NCBI RefSeq assembly: GCF_051388915.1
Contig: NZ_JBPKBH010000015.1
Span: 62,001 to 126,000 of the forward strand
DNA length: 64,000 nucleotides
Origin: Yinghuangia sp051388915
Lineage (GTDB): Bacteria; Actinomycetota; Actinomycetes; Streptomycetales; Streptomycetaceae
Direction: 5' to 3'
The translations under genes and the position numbers were made by a program. Below the pieces are notes generated by a model, which saw only the letters and a program-made list of their open reading frames with translations, ran no database searches and was not told the origin of the DNA. Of this stretch, positions 44,059 to 52,027 are shown piece after piece. Numbering within the stretch: position 1 is the first letter of the stretch; each line of letters starts with the position of its first letter.

Positions 44059-45015
44059 TCATCGGCCGTACGCGTCGAGGAACCAGTCACGGAAGAACAC
44101 AGGCGAGCGCCGACGTCCGCGCAGGGCGTACAGACCCCCTCCGACGACGAGGTGGTCGGCCCACATCCGCCCCGCATGGGGCCCGCTGACGACCAGCCAG
44201 ACCGCGTCCCCGCAGCCGAGTGAGTGCAGGCACAGCGCGCCGCAGGTCAGATCGTCGACGGGGTCCCGGTCATAGGGCGGCTGTTCGTTCTCCCACCGGC
44301 CCAACTCGGCCAGATAACGTTCGTCGCTGGCGAAGTCCCCGCGCTGCGGCTCGTCCTCGGGCGGCGCATCGACCTCGCGCGCGGGAAACTCCTCGGTCAG
44401 CCGGAGCAGACCGGTGCGGGTGCCGATGCCGTCCCAGCTCCATACACCGGACGCGTCCCGGACCAGTGGGGCGAGGTTGGGCGCGGCAAGGCCGCTGGGT
44501 ATCCCTGCGGCCACCTCCAGCAAGAACCACCGGTAGTCCCGAGGAAGCCGTACGGCCAACTGCTCCTCCGCCTCCGCCAGTTCTCCCGGCAGCAGCGGTC
44601 TGGGGAGTTGTACGTCCGCGTGCAGGGCCATGCGCCAGAGCCGCTCCCGCCATCCCGGCCACCGCGGCGTCGCGTCGTACTCCTCCTTCTGGCCGTCCTG
44701 CGGCTGCGCCCCCGTCCGGCGCAGCGCGGTCCACGGATCGAGCGATCGCGCCCGCTGTTCGGGTGTCGAGCAACGCATCTTCTCCAACTCGCCTGCCAGA
44801 CACAGGGATTCGCTGCGCCATCGGTCGGTGTTCGCCTCGAACCCCGCCTGCGTGGGGACGGTCTCCTTCCGCGCCGCCTCATGCTCGCGCCGCCTCGCCT
44901 CCCATCTGCGCGCCTCCCCGGGCCACACCGCGGCGGCAACCAAGTCCGCGTAGATCAGGTCGAGTTCCCGCCACGCCTGAACGAATTCCTCCGCGTACCG
45001 GCCGTGCCCTGACAT
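44059..45015 (-). CDS. SMI1/KNR4 (SUKH)-family protein
   Basis: A 318-residue protein. The SMI1/KNR4 domain covers about residues 140-318: LAEAEEQLAVRLPRDYRWFL, LEVAAGIPSG, a variable middle, LCLHSLGCGDAVWLVVSGPH and the end FFRDWFLDAYG. The first 130 residues are charged, helical and different from usual members. SUKH-fold proteins often act as immunity proteins against polymorphic toxins, but no toxin gene is adjacent, and in Streptomyces many are orphans. The ATG at 45015 is the only good start. Confidence 0.85.
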   Translation of the reverse strand: MSGHGRYAEEFVQAWRELDLIYADLVAAAVWPGEARRWEARRREHEAARKETVPTQAGFEANTDRWRSESLCLAGELEKMRCSTPEQRARSLDPWTALRRTGAQPQDGQKEEYDATPRWPGWRERLWRMALHADVQLPRPLLPGELAEAEEQLAVRLPRDYRWFLLEVAAGIPSGLAAPNLAPLVRDASGVWSWDGIGTRTGLLRLTEEFPAREVDAPPEDEPQRGDFASDERYLAELGRWENEQPPYDRDPVDDLTCGALCLHSLGCGDAVWLVVSGPHAGRMWADHLVVGGGLYALRGRRRSPVFFRDWFLDAYGR

Positions 45016-45185
45016 GCCATCAACTCCCGTATCGCCCCTGTCGAACGATTGTGCGTCGTTGACGCCCTCGCGGGCGGGCGACGCTCCAGAAGCGTCAGGT
45101 CGGCGGCGTGGTGGGTGTCAGGCGACGGTGGGCGGGCCGAGATCAAGACCACGGCCGCGGGCGCCCGCGGCTGGTGGAACCTGCG

Positions 45186-45827
45186 TCAGGAGGGCGCCGG
45201 GGCGGTGCCGGTCCCGGCGGCGGGGACGGTTCCGGTGAAGATGGCGTCCGGTAGCGCGGACGGGAGCGGTGTCATCGCGACGATGATGCGGAAGCCGGGG
45301 CGCAGCGCGTCGGGAACGCTGTAGAGCTGCTGCGCGAAAACGGTCTGACCGGGGGCGACCATGCCGGAGAGTTCCTGCTGCGGAAGTCGGCTGTGCGTGA
45401 TGCGCTCGGCGCGGGTGCCGTCCACGCGGCTCATCTCGCGGATGGTCACGCCGGACACATCGTAGGGGGCGGCGGAACGGTTTGTGACGGTCAGTGTGAC
45501 GACCACGAGCGTGGCTCCTGCTCGGGTGGCGTCGGGCTCGACCTGCGGGGCCGGGGCGGGTTCGACCCGCGAGACGGACACGAGCACGCCGTTGGGCTGG
45601 ACGACCCAGCCTCCGACCGGTGCCGTGTCGGCGGGTCCCGGGGCCCGGCGGGCACCACTGGGCCCGCAGAGTGCCAGCCAGTCGTCCTGGGCCATCCCTG
45701 ACGGGGAGGCGCACTCTCGGGCCGGCGTCGTCGGCGCCGCGTCGGGGGAGCTGTCGTCGCCGCAGGCCGTCAGCAGTAGGGGCATGGCCGCCACGGCGAT
45801 GACCGCCAGGCGTTGCGGTCGCGTCAT
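45186..45827 (-). CDS. Predicted lipoprotein with a DUF4352-like domain
   Basis: A 213-residue exported protein. The leader is MTRPQRLAVIAVAAMPLLLT with the lipobox LTAC, so Cys22 should carry the lipid anchor. After a linker comes a beta-sandwich-like domain: VVQPNGVLVSVSRVEPAPAP, ATLVVVTLTVTNRSAAPYDV, VAPGQTVFAQQLYSVPDAL and a closing strand. This is the layout of DUF4352/telokin-like domains. GAGGAGGAG lies three to four bases before the ATG at 45827. Confidence 0.85.
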   Translation of the reverse strand: MTRPQRLAVIAVAAMPLLLTACGDDSSPDAAPTTPARECASPSGMAQDDWLALCGPSGARRAPGPADTAPVGGWVVQPNGVLVSVSRVEPAPAPQVEPDATRAGATLVVVTLTVTNRSAAPYDVSGVTIREMSRVDGTRAERITHSRLPQQELSGMVAPGQTVFAQQLYSVPDALRPGFRIIVAMTPLPSALPDAIFTGTVPAAGTGTAPAPS

Positions 45828-46121
45828 GTGCTCCTCCTCGAACCGGCGGATCGGCCGATCGTTTCCGGAGAAGGTGAGCAGGTCATGGAAAAACCAAACA
45901 TTTTCATACTGTTTTTGAGCAAACAGGTCGGCTGTCAGGCACCGGTGGGACGCGTGCGTCGACCGTGAGTCAGCCGGATCGATCGGCGAACTGTCCCTGA
46001 ACAGCAAGGATTTCGCCGGCGTGCGCGCCGGGCACGCAGTCGTCGGCCACGCTTACGACAAGCGGCGCCTACGACCCCGAAGTCGGGCAACTCACCCTCG
46101 AACTGGTGACCGCCACCTGGG
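45828..46121. other. Promoter side of the lipoprotein gene, AT-rich stretch
   Basis: A locally AT-rich segment at 45886-45925 (with ATTTTCATACTGTTTTTGAG) lies 60-100 bases upstream of the leftward lipoprotein gene and likely holds its promoter. No gene is seen in the remaining bases up to the UdgX stop. Confidence 0.4.
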
Positions 46122-46757
46122 TCAGCTCCCGAAACCGGGAAGACGCCGCAGGTCGTCGACGAGGCCGGCGAACGCGGCATCGCGATCCGGTGCGCGCAAT
46201 ACCGCGGACGGATGGATGGTGGCCATGGCGGCCCGGCTTCCGCCGGGGAGGCTCAATTCCTCGCCGCGGTGTTCGGTGAGGCGGAAGTCCCGGCCGAACA
46301 GACTGCGTGCCGCAGTCGCGCCGAGGGCCACGACGACCTGCGGGTCCACCTCGTCGATCTCCGCCTCCAGCCAGGGGCGGCATGCCGTCATCTGCGACAA
46401 CGTCGGCGCGCGGTGGAGTCGTCTGCCGCCCGGGCCCTCGCGGTGGAAGCGGAAGTGCTTCACCGCGTTGGTGACGTAGACGTCCGCCCGTTCGATGTCC
46501 GCCTCGGCCAACGCCCGGTCCAGAAGCCGGCCCGCGGGGCCGACGAACGGCTCTCCGGCGCGGTCCTCCCGGTCGCCGGGCTGCTCACCCACGAACATGA
46601 GCGAAGCACCCGGCGGGCCGTCCCCGAACACGGCGGTGGTGGCGTCCTTGTACAGGTCGCAGCCGCGGCACTTTTCGACAGCCGCGCGCAATTCGTCCAC
46701 CGTACGGTGCGCGTCGCCCGGTACGTAGCGTCCTGCACCTTGGAACCGTGCCGCCAT
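46122..46757 (-). CDS. udgX: UdgX-family uracil-DNA glycosylase
   Basis: A 211-residue family-4-like uracil-DNA glycosylase of the UdgX class, which excises uracil and stays covalently bound to the abasic site. Iron-sulfur ligands start with CRGCDLY (Cys30, Cys33). The active site is GEQPGDREDRAGEPFVGPAG. The UdgX-specific insert is present as GGRRLHRAP, whose His115 would be the residue that bonds to the sugar. The end motif is IHPSAVLRA. Where family-4 enzymes have VKC, this has VKH (His101). With Cys126 that leaves three cysteines, so the fourth cluster ligand may be this His. Confidence 0.9.
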   Translation of the reverse strand: MAARFQGAGRYVPGDAHRTVDELRAAVEKCRGCDLYKDATTAVFGDGPPGASLMFVGEQPGDREDRAGEPFVGPAGRLLDRALAEADIERADVYVTNAVKHFRFHREGPGGRRLHRAPTLSQMTACRPWLEAEIDEVDPQVVVALGATAARSLFGRDFRLTEHRGEELSLPGGSRAAMATIHPSAVLRAPDRDAAFAGLVDDLRRLPGFGS

Positions 46758-46800
46758 GCGTTGCGGCTACCCCCGGCGGCCCGTGTGACACGACGGTGCG

Positions 46801-46855
46801 CCCGTTGCGGAACCCCTGACCGCCGGGTGCTACCTCCATTTGTACTGGATCACCC
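46801..46855 (+). pseudogene. Fragment copied from a paralogue of the 10.5 kb gene
   Basis: Fifty-five bases match 10700-10754 with three or four differences and still read VAEPLTAGCYLHLYWITRG in the matching frame. Nothing of the gene is left on the 5' side, and the match fades on the 3' side. It lies between the UdgX start and a small unknown gene. Confidence 0.75.
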
Positions 46856-46909
46856 GGGGGGACCTCCGGCCACGAGCGTCGACACGTGGTCGGCGGGTAG
46901 ACGCCGATC

Positions 46910-47167
46910 ATGGAGCGATATGAGGTTCTGATCTTTCCGTTCAATGAGCAGGACATGCCGGAAGAGGCTCGCGGGCCGGCGGTCCGGTCCGCGGTCGTGC
47001 GGCGCACCGGGGAGAGCGGGGTCTCCGGCTACCCCCGGTACGCGGGCGATGGAGTGCAGGCCGAGATCGATCCCGAAACCCTCGCCGTCGAAGCCGTCAC
47101 GGTCGACGGCGCCGAATTGGAGGACGGCTGGAGCGTACGCATCTCCGCCGGCGGGGCCCCGCACTGA
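46910..47167 (+). CDS. Small acidic hypothetical protein of 85 residues
   Basis: A compact open frame starting MERYEVLIFPFNEQDMPEEA with strand-like segments VSGYPRYAGDGVQAEIDPET and VDGAELEDGWSVRISAGG. No family was recognised. No strong ribosome site is seen. Its stop codon lies at the left edge of an assembly gap, and a copy of the same last bases follows the gap. Confidence 0.55.
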   Translation: MERYEVLIFPFNEQDMPEEARGPAVRSAVVRRTGESGVSGYPRYAGDGVQAEIDPETLAVEAVTVDGAELEDGWSVRISAGGAPH

Positions 47168-47321
47168 CGCCGCCGGGCCGCGGGGGGGGGGGGGGGGGGG
47201 GNNNNNNNNNNNNNNNNNNNNNNNNNNNNNNNNNNNNNNNNNNNNNNNNNNNNNNNNNNNNNNNNNNNNNNNNNNNNNNNNNNNNNNNNNNNNNNNNNAC
47301 ACTGACGCCGCCGGGCCGCGG
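47162..47321. other. Assembly gap: poly-G, 97 N and flanking 22-base repeat
   Basis: Twenty G residues (47182-47201) run into 97 N (47202-47298). The 22 bases before the G run (47162-47183) recur right after the Ns (47300-47321). As at 1036-1168 this looks like two overlapping contig ends placed side by side, so little or no real sequence may be missing. Confidence 0.9.
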
Positions 47322-47383
47322 CCGCTGTGCCCGGGTGCCGCCAAGCAGCCGCCCCGCATGCGGCCACGGCACAGCGGCCTTTT
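47320..47383 (+). terminator. Hairpin with T-tract, rightward
   Basis: GGCCGCTGTGCC at 47320-47331 pairs perfectly with GGCACAGCGGCC at 47368-47379, followed by TTTT. The loop is long (36 bases). It would end transcripts of the small gene at 46910 and protects it from the convergent catalase gene. Confidence 0.5.
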
Positions 47384-47408
47384 CGCCGGTCGGCCGAACG
47401 GCCGCCGG

Positions 47409-49463
47409 TCAGCGACTCCAGTGCCGGTGCGCGGAGACCGCGTCGGCGAAGGCTTCGACGAACCCCGAGATGTCCGTCCTTTCGTCCGTGACGATCCCCC
47501 GTCCGGTGGTGGGGACTCCCGCCGCTTCGAGCAGGCGCGAGCCGTCGCCGAGTGCGCCGATGGCTTTGCCGTGCCGGTAGGCGTCGCCCAGGAACTCGGC
47601 GGCCGACGGATCCCCCAGGAGCGTGGTCACGGCACGGGATCCGCCGGCGACCAGGACGGCGTCGTACAGCGGAGAGCCCATGGTGAGCAGTGACCGCAGG
47701 GCCTCGACCGGCCCGTCCGCCGTGTCCAGGGTGCCTTGGTGCGGGGCGACGACCTCGCACACGGCGCCGCGTTCGGCCATGGCCTGCATGGCGCCGGTCA
47801 ACGGGCCGGCGTCCGCGCCGTCGGCGGCGATCACCGCGATCTTGCGGGTGGCGACCCCTGCGTCGCCGGCCAGGTTGTCCATGCTCAGGGCAGGTGACGG
47901 CGACGGCGAGGCGGTCTGTACGGGCGACGGAGCGTCCAGACCGAGGCCGTCGGCGACGCGCGCGGCGAGGTCCTGGTCGACGTGGGCGAGCTGTGCGACG
48001 ACGTCCTCGCGGATCGTCTTCGTGTCGCACTTGCCCAGTTCGAAACGGAAGGCGTCGACGACGTGGTCGCGTTCCCAGTCCGCCAGGCTGCGCCAGAACA
48101 GGGCCGCCTGGGTGAAGTGGTCGCCGAAGCTCGGGCTGCGGCGCTTGATCTTGGCGCCGTCCACGGTCTCCTGGAGGTGCTGGTAGCCGTCGTCGGGACC
48201 GGCGGCCGCGGGACAGCCCATGCCCAGGCTGTTCTCGCTGTAACTGCTGCGGCCACGGTGGAGACGCATCTGGTGGTAGCCGTCGCGCTGGTTGTTGTGC
48301 ACGTCGGCGACGGGGCGGTTGACCGGGAGCTGGGCGAAATTGGGTCCGCCCAGCCGGATGAGCTGCGTGTCCAGGTACGAGAACAGACGCGCCTGGAGGA
48401 GCGGGTCGTTGGTGAAGTCGACGCCCGGCACCACGTGTGCCGTGTGGAAGGCGACCTGCTCGGTCTCGGCGAAGAAATTGTCCGGATTGCGGTTCAGCAC
48501 CATGCGGCCGATCGGCGTGACCGGGACCAACTCCTCCGGAATGATCTTGGTGGCGTCCAGCAGGTCGAAGTCGAAGTCGTGCTCGCGGTCCGACGGAACG
48601 AGCTGGACGCCGAGCTCCCACTCGGGAAAGTCGCCGTTGTCGATGGCCTCCCACAGGTCGCGGCGGTTGAAATCCGGATCCTGTCCAGCGATCTTCTGCG
48701 CCTCGTCCCACACAAGCGAATGCACACCGAGCTTCGGCTTCCAGTGGAACTTGACGAATGTCCCCTCGCCCGCGGCGTTCACGAAGCGGAAGGTGTGGAC
48801 ACCGAACCCCTGCATCGTGCGGTAACTGCGGGGGATGGCCCGGTCCGACATCAGCCACATGATCATGTGGGTGGTCTCGGGCTGGTTCCGTACGAAGTCC
48901 CACAGCGTGTCGTGGGCGGATGCGGCCTGCGGGATCTCGTTGTGCGGCTCCGGCTTCACCGCGTGCACGAAGTCCGGGAACTTCACGCCGTCCTGGATGA
49001 AGAAGACCGGCATGTTGTTGCCGACCAGGTCGAAATTCCCCTCGTCCGTGTAGAACTTCACCGCGAACCCGCGCACGTCTCGTACCGTGTCCGCGGATCC
49101 GCGTGATCCGGCGACCGTGGAGAACCGTACGAACACGGGCGTGCGCTTTTCGGGATCGGCGAGAAACGCGGCCCGCGTGACGTCGGCCATGGAGCGGTAC
49201 GGCTCGAAGTAGCCGTAGGCGCCCGCGCCCCGGGCGTGCACCACGCGCTCCGGGATGCGCTCGTGGTCGAAGTGGGTGATCTTTTCGCGGAAATGGAAGT
49301 CCTCCAACAGCGAGGGCCCGCGTTCGCCGGCTTGCAGGGTGTTGTCGTCGTCATCGACTGGAACTCCCTGATTCGTGGTGAGTTCCTTGCCCTCGTCGTG
49401 CACGCGGTACTGCTCAAGCTGCTGGTCCTTGGCGTCGTTGGCGCCGTGGTGCTCCTGAGGCAT
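47409..49463 (-). CDS. katE: Large-subunit monofunctional catalase (HPII type)
   Basis: A 684-residue clade-2 catalase that converts hydrogen peroxide to water and oxygen. The haem-side residues are His76 (ERVVHARGAGAYGYF), Asn149 (FDLVGNNMPVFFIQDG) and the proximal Tyr in ARLFSYLDTQLIRLGG. The C-terminal 150 residues form the class I glutamine amidotransferase-like (DJ-1/PfpI) domain found only in large catalases (VAVIAADGADAGPL-type start, AVLVAGGSRAVTTLL). GAGGGGA eight bases from the ATG at 49463 sets the start. It is divergent from a general-stress SDR gene. Confidence 0.96.
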   Translation of the reverse strand: MPQEHHGANDAKDQQLEQYRVHDEGKELTTNQGVPVDDDDNTLQAGERGPSLLEDFHFREKITHFDHERIPERVVHARGAGAYGYFEPYRSMADVTRAAFLADPEKRTPVFVRFSTVAGSRGSADTVRDVRGFAVKFYTDEGNFDLVGNNMPVFFIQDGVKFPDFVHAVKPEPHNEIPQAASAHDTLWDFVRNQPETTHMIMWLMSDRAIPRSYRTMQGFGVHTFRFVNAAGEGTFVKFHWKPKLGVHSLVWDEAQKIAGQDPDFNRRDLWEAIDNGDFPEWELGVQLVPSDREHDFDFDLLDATKIIPEELVPVTPIGRMVLNRNPDNFFAETEQVAFHTAHVVPGVDFTNDPLLQARLFSYLDTQLIRLGGPNFAQLPVNRPVADVHNNQRDGYHQMRLHRGRSSYSENSLGMGCPAAAGPDDGYQHLQETVDGAKIKRRSPSFGDHFTQAALFWRSLADWERDHVVDAFRFELGKCDTKTIREDVVAQLAHVDQDLAARVADGLGLDAPSPVQTASPSPSPALSMDNLAGDAGVATRKIAVIAADGADAGPLTGAMQAMAERGAVCEVVAPHQGTLDTADGPVEALRSLLTMGSPLYDAVLVAGGSRAVTTLLGDPSAAEFLGDAYRHGKAIGALGDGSRLLEAAGVPTTGRGIVTDERTDISGFVEAFADAVSAHRHWSR

Positions 49464-49786
49464 GATCAGTGTCCCCTCGCCGGTGGAAGGCGACGACACC
49501 TCGGCGGCCGTCGCGCTGCGCGGGTACCCGTAGCCGCCCCGGGCACACCGCCGTCGGGGCTTCCTTCGGCCAATTGCATCCATCACCTGCGTCACGTGCC
49601 GCTCTTGTGCGGGGGCGCGCGTGACCGCCACCAGTTGTTTCCAGGGGAAGCCCGGCAGGGCAAGGCCGCGCATAGCGGGGGACGAGGCGGGTACCCGCGT
49701 TGCCGAGCACCCGGCGATCATCGACCGCGACTCGGCCGCGGGACGACACCGGCCCGTATTCCCCGTAGCAGCACGGATGGAGAACC
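49464..49786. other. Divergent promoter region between catalase and SDR genes
   Basis: It has 323 bases with the start regions of two oppositely transcribed stress genes and no open frame of interest. No clear sigma-factor site could be fixed by eye. Confidence 0.5.
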
Positions 49787-50650
49787 ATGCCGGACGACGA
49801 GCGGATCCCCGCCCAGGAGCAGCCGTACCCGGGGAGGACCGCCCCCATGACGCCGCGTCCGCGCGACGAGATGGCGGATTACCGGGGGAGCGGCCTGCTC
49901 CTCGGCAAACGCGCGTTGATCACGGGCGGCGATTCGGGGATCGGACGGGCGGTCGCGGTGGCGTTCGCGAAGGAGGGAGCCGATGTCGCCATCGGCTACC
50001 TCGCCGAGAGTGAGGACGAGGACGCCGCGCACACGGCCCGCCTGGTGGAGGGGGCCGGCCGCCGGTGCGTGGTGCAGCGCGCGGACCTGTCCGTCCGGGA
50101 GAACTGCCAGACGCTCGTGGACGCCGCGGTGCGGGGGCTGGGCGGGCTCGACGTGGTCGTGAACAACTGCGCGTACCAGCATCCGGTGGAGGATTTCGCG
50201 GATCTCGACGCGGAGACCTGGGAGTACACGTTCCGGGTCAACATCCACAGCTACTTCTGGACGACGCAGGCGGCGCTTCCGCACCTCGGTGACGGCGCGG
50301 CCATCGTGAACACCTCGTCGATCAACGGCCTGCGCGGCAACCGCACACTCATCGACTACTCGGCGACCAAGGGCGCTGTCCTGGCTCTGACGTACGCGCT
50401 GTCGCAGTCGCTGCGGGACCGCGGCATCCGGGTCAACTGCGTGGCCCCGGGCCCGGTGTGGACGCCGCTGATCCCGGCCACCTTCCCGGCCGAGCGGGTG
50501 CGGTCGTTCGGTGCCCAGGCGCCGATGGGCCGGGCCGCGGAGCCGGACGAAATCGCGCCGTCGTACGTCTTCTTCGCCGCCGGACGGCTGTCGAGCTATT
50601 ACACCGGCGAGGTCCTCACCCCCGTCGGCGGCGAAACCCTGCCGGGCTGA
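49787..50650 (+). CDS. SDR-family oxidoreductase, general stress type (YghA/YdaD-like)
   Basis: A 287-residue short-chain dehydrogenase with the long N-terminal arm of the stress-induced group. The cofactor motif is ALITGGDSGIGRAVAVAF, then VVNNCAYQHPVEDF (NNCA in place of NNAA), IVNTSSINGLRGN and the catalytic IDYSATKGAVLALT (Tyr-X-X-X-Lys). The end VLTPVGGETLPG is family-typical. GGAG lies upstream of the ATG at 49787. It probably reduces aldehydes during stress and is paired head to head with katE. Confidence 0.93.
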   Translation: MPDDERIPAQEQPYPGRTAPMTPRPRDEMADYRGSGLLLGKRALITGGDSGIGRAVAVAFAKEGADVAIGYLAESEDEDAAHTARLVEGAGRRCVVQRADLSVRENCQTLVDAAVRGLGGLDVVVNNCAYQHPVEDFADLDAETWEYTFRVNIHSYFWTTQAALPHLGDGAAIVNTSSINGLRGNRTLIDYSATKGAVLALTYALSQSLRDRGIRVNCVAPGPVWTPLIPATFPAERVRSFGAQAPMGRAAEPDEIAPSYVFFAAGRLSSYYTGEVLTPVGGETLPG

Positions 50651-51032
50651 CGCACGCCGATCGCCCGTCCGCCACCCGCCTTTGACCGACACCCGCCCGC
50701 GGCCCAGCCGGTCGCGTCGGCGCGGGCCGCAGAGGCAGCGGCTACTTGTCGAGACACGGCGGCGCGTGCTCGGCCTCGGCAACACGGTCGACTGCGGGCC
50801 GAGCACGCTTGACCGTGGTTGGGGCGAGGGGCCGCGCCAACCGGCGGTGCGGTGGGCGGGGCGGACCCGGGGCAACGCCGGCGGCAGCGGGCAGACCTTC
50901 ACCGCCGACGGGACGACGTGACGTCGCACCGATGGTGCAACGATGGCGCTCGCGGTTCCCAGGCTTCCGGCATCTTCTCGGATCGGTTGACACCCCTCCA
51001 CGGCGGTCGGGGTGCCCGGGTCCGTCAGCCGA
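50651..51032. other. 382-base region without a recognised gene
   Basis: It lies between the convergent SDR and IclR genes. No hairpin of note and no protein-like frame were seen. Confidence 0.5.
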
Positions 51033-51761
51033 TCAGCGGCGGTCGTGGCGGCTGCCGAGGCGTGCGGCGGCGGTGCTGACCAGGGCGCCGGCCGTTTCCT
51101 GGCGGTCGGGGGCGAATCGGCTGGTCGGTGCGCTGATGACCAGGGCCGCGGCGGGGCGGCCCAGGTCGTCGAGCACGACCGCGCCGACGGTGGTGATCTC
51201 CGAGGTCACCGCGCCGGCGTTGAGCGACCAACCGTGTTCGCGGGTGTGCTCCATCGCGGCGGTCAGGACCGGATCGTGCGGGTCGACGCCGTAGCGGGCG
51301 ATCTCGGCGGGGTCCATTGCGCTGAACAGGGCGATCCCGGCGGCGCTGCCCGTGGGCGGGAGCACCGATCCCAGGCTCGGTGCCGCGCGGAGTTGGTGGC
51401 TGCTCTCCACCACGTCCACGGCCACGATCCGGCCGCCGTCGGGCAGGGCGAGCATCGCCGTCTCGCCGGTGTCGCGTGCCAGTTCCTCCAGTACGGGACG
51501 GGCGCGCGCCGGCAGGTCGGACGGGCGGCGGGACAGGCCGACCAGGATCAGGGGGCGGGCGGACAGCTCCCAGGCGGTCGGGCCGCCGCCGGCGGGCCGG
51601 ATCCAGCCGCTGGCGTGCAGCGTCACGAGGACGCGTTGGACCGCGCTCTTGTCGCTGTCCAGCAGCCGCGACAGTTCGCCCACTCCCACGGGCTGGTGCT
51701 CGGCGACCGCCTCCAGGACCTCCAGAGCGCGCTGCACGCTCTGGATGGGTTTGACGCTCAT
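51033..51761 (-). CDS. IclR-family transcriptional regulator
   Basis: A 242-residue regulator. The DNA-binding part is SVQRALEVLEAVAEHQPVGV and LSRLLDSDKSAVQRVLVTLH, the effector domain has PPTGSAAGIALFSAMDPAEI and SLNAGAVTSEITTVGAVVLD. GAGGAG seven bases from the ATG at 51761 sets the start. The gene is divergent from the amidohydrolase at 52028, and an imperfect palindrome lies between them, so it likely controls the amidohydrolase and class II aldolase genes. Confidence 0.92.
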   Translation of the reverse strand: MSVKPIQSVQRALEVLEAVAEHQPVGVGELSRLLDSDKSAVQRVLVTLHASGWIRPAGGGPTAWELSARPLILVGLSRRPSDLPARARPVLEELARDTGETAMLALPDGGRIVAVDVVESSHQLRAAPSLGSVLPPTGSAAGIALFSAMDPAEIARYGVDPHDPVLTAAMEHTREHGWSLNAGAVTSEITTVGAVVLDDLGRPAAALVISAPTSRFAPDRQETAGALVSTAAARLGSRHDRR

Positions 51762-51918
51762 CGACACGCTCCTCGACCGGACGGCACCGACGCACACCGT
51801 ATCGCTCGGCGACACGGCGTCGCCGACGCGTCACGTCGCACGACCCCGCGGCGTCCCCGCGGCGTCCCCGCGATGCCCCGCGATGCCCCGCGATGCCTCC
51901 GAGGGCCCGGTGTCCATT

Positions 51919-51960
51919 GACCTTCATATTGCGGGCTCCTATAGTCCGAATCTAAAGGTC
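51919..51960. promoter_or_regulatory. Palindromic operator between IclR and amidohydrolase genes
   Basis: GACCTTCATATTG (51919-51931) and GAATCTAAAGGTC (51948-51960) form an inverted repeat matching at 10 of 13 bases with a 16-base centre. It lies in an AT-rich pocket 67 bases before the amidohydrolase start, as expected for an IclR operator. Confidence 0.55.
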
Positions 51961-52027
51961 GCCTTGCAACACGCCGTATCGCCTGACGACACATTATGCG
52001 GGATTGCAGGGCCGAAGGGAGCCCCCC

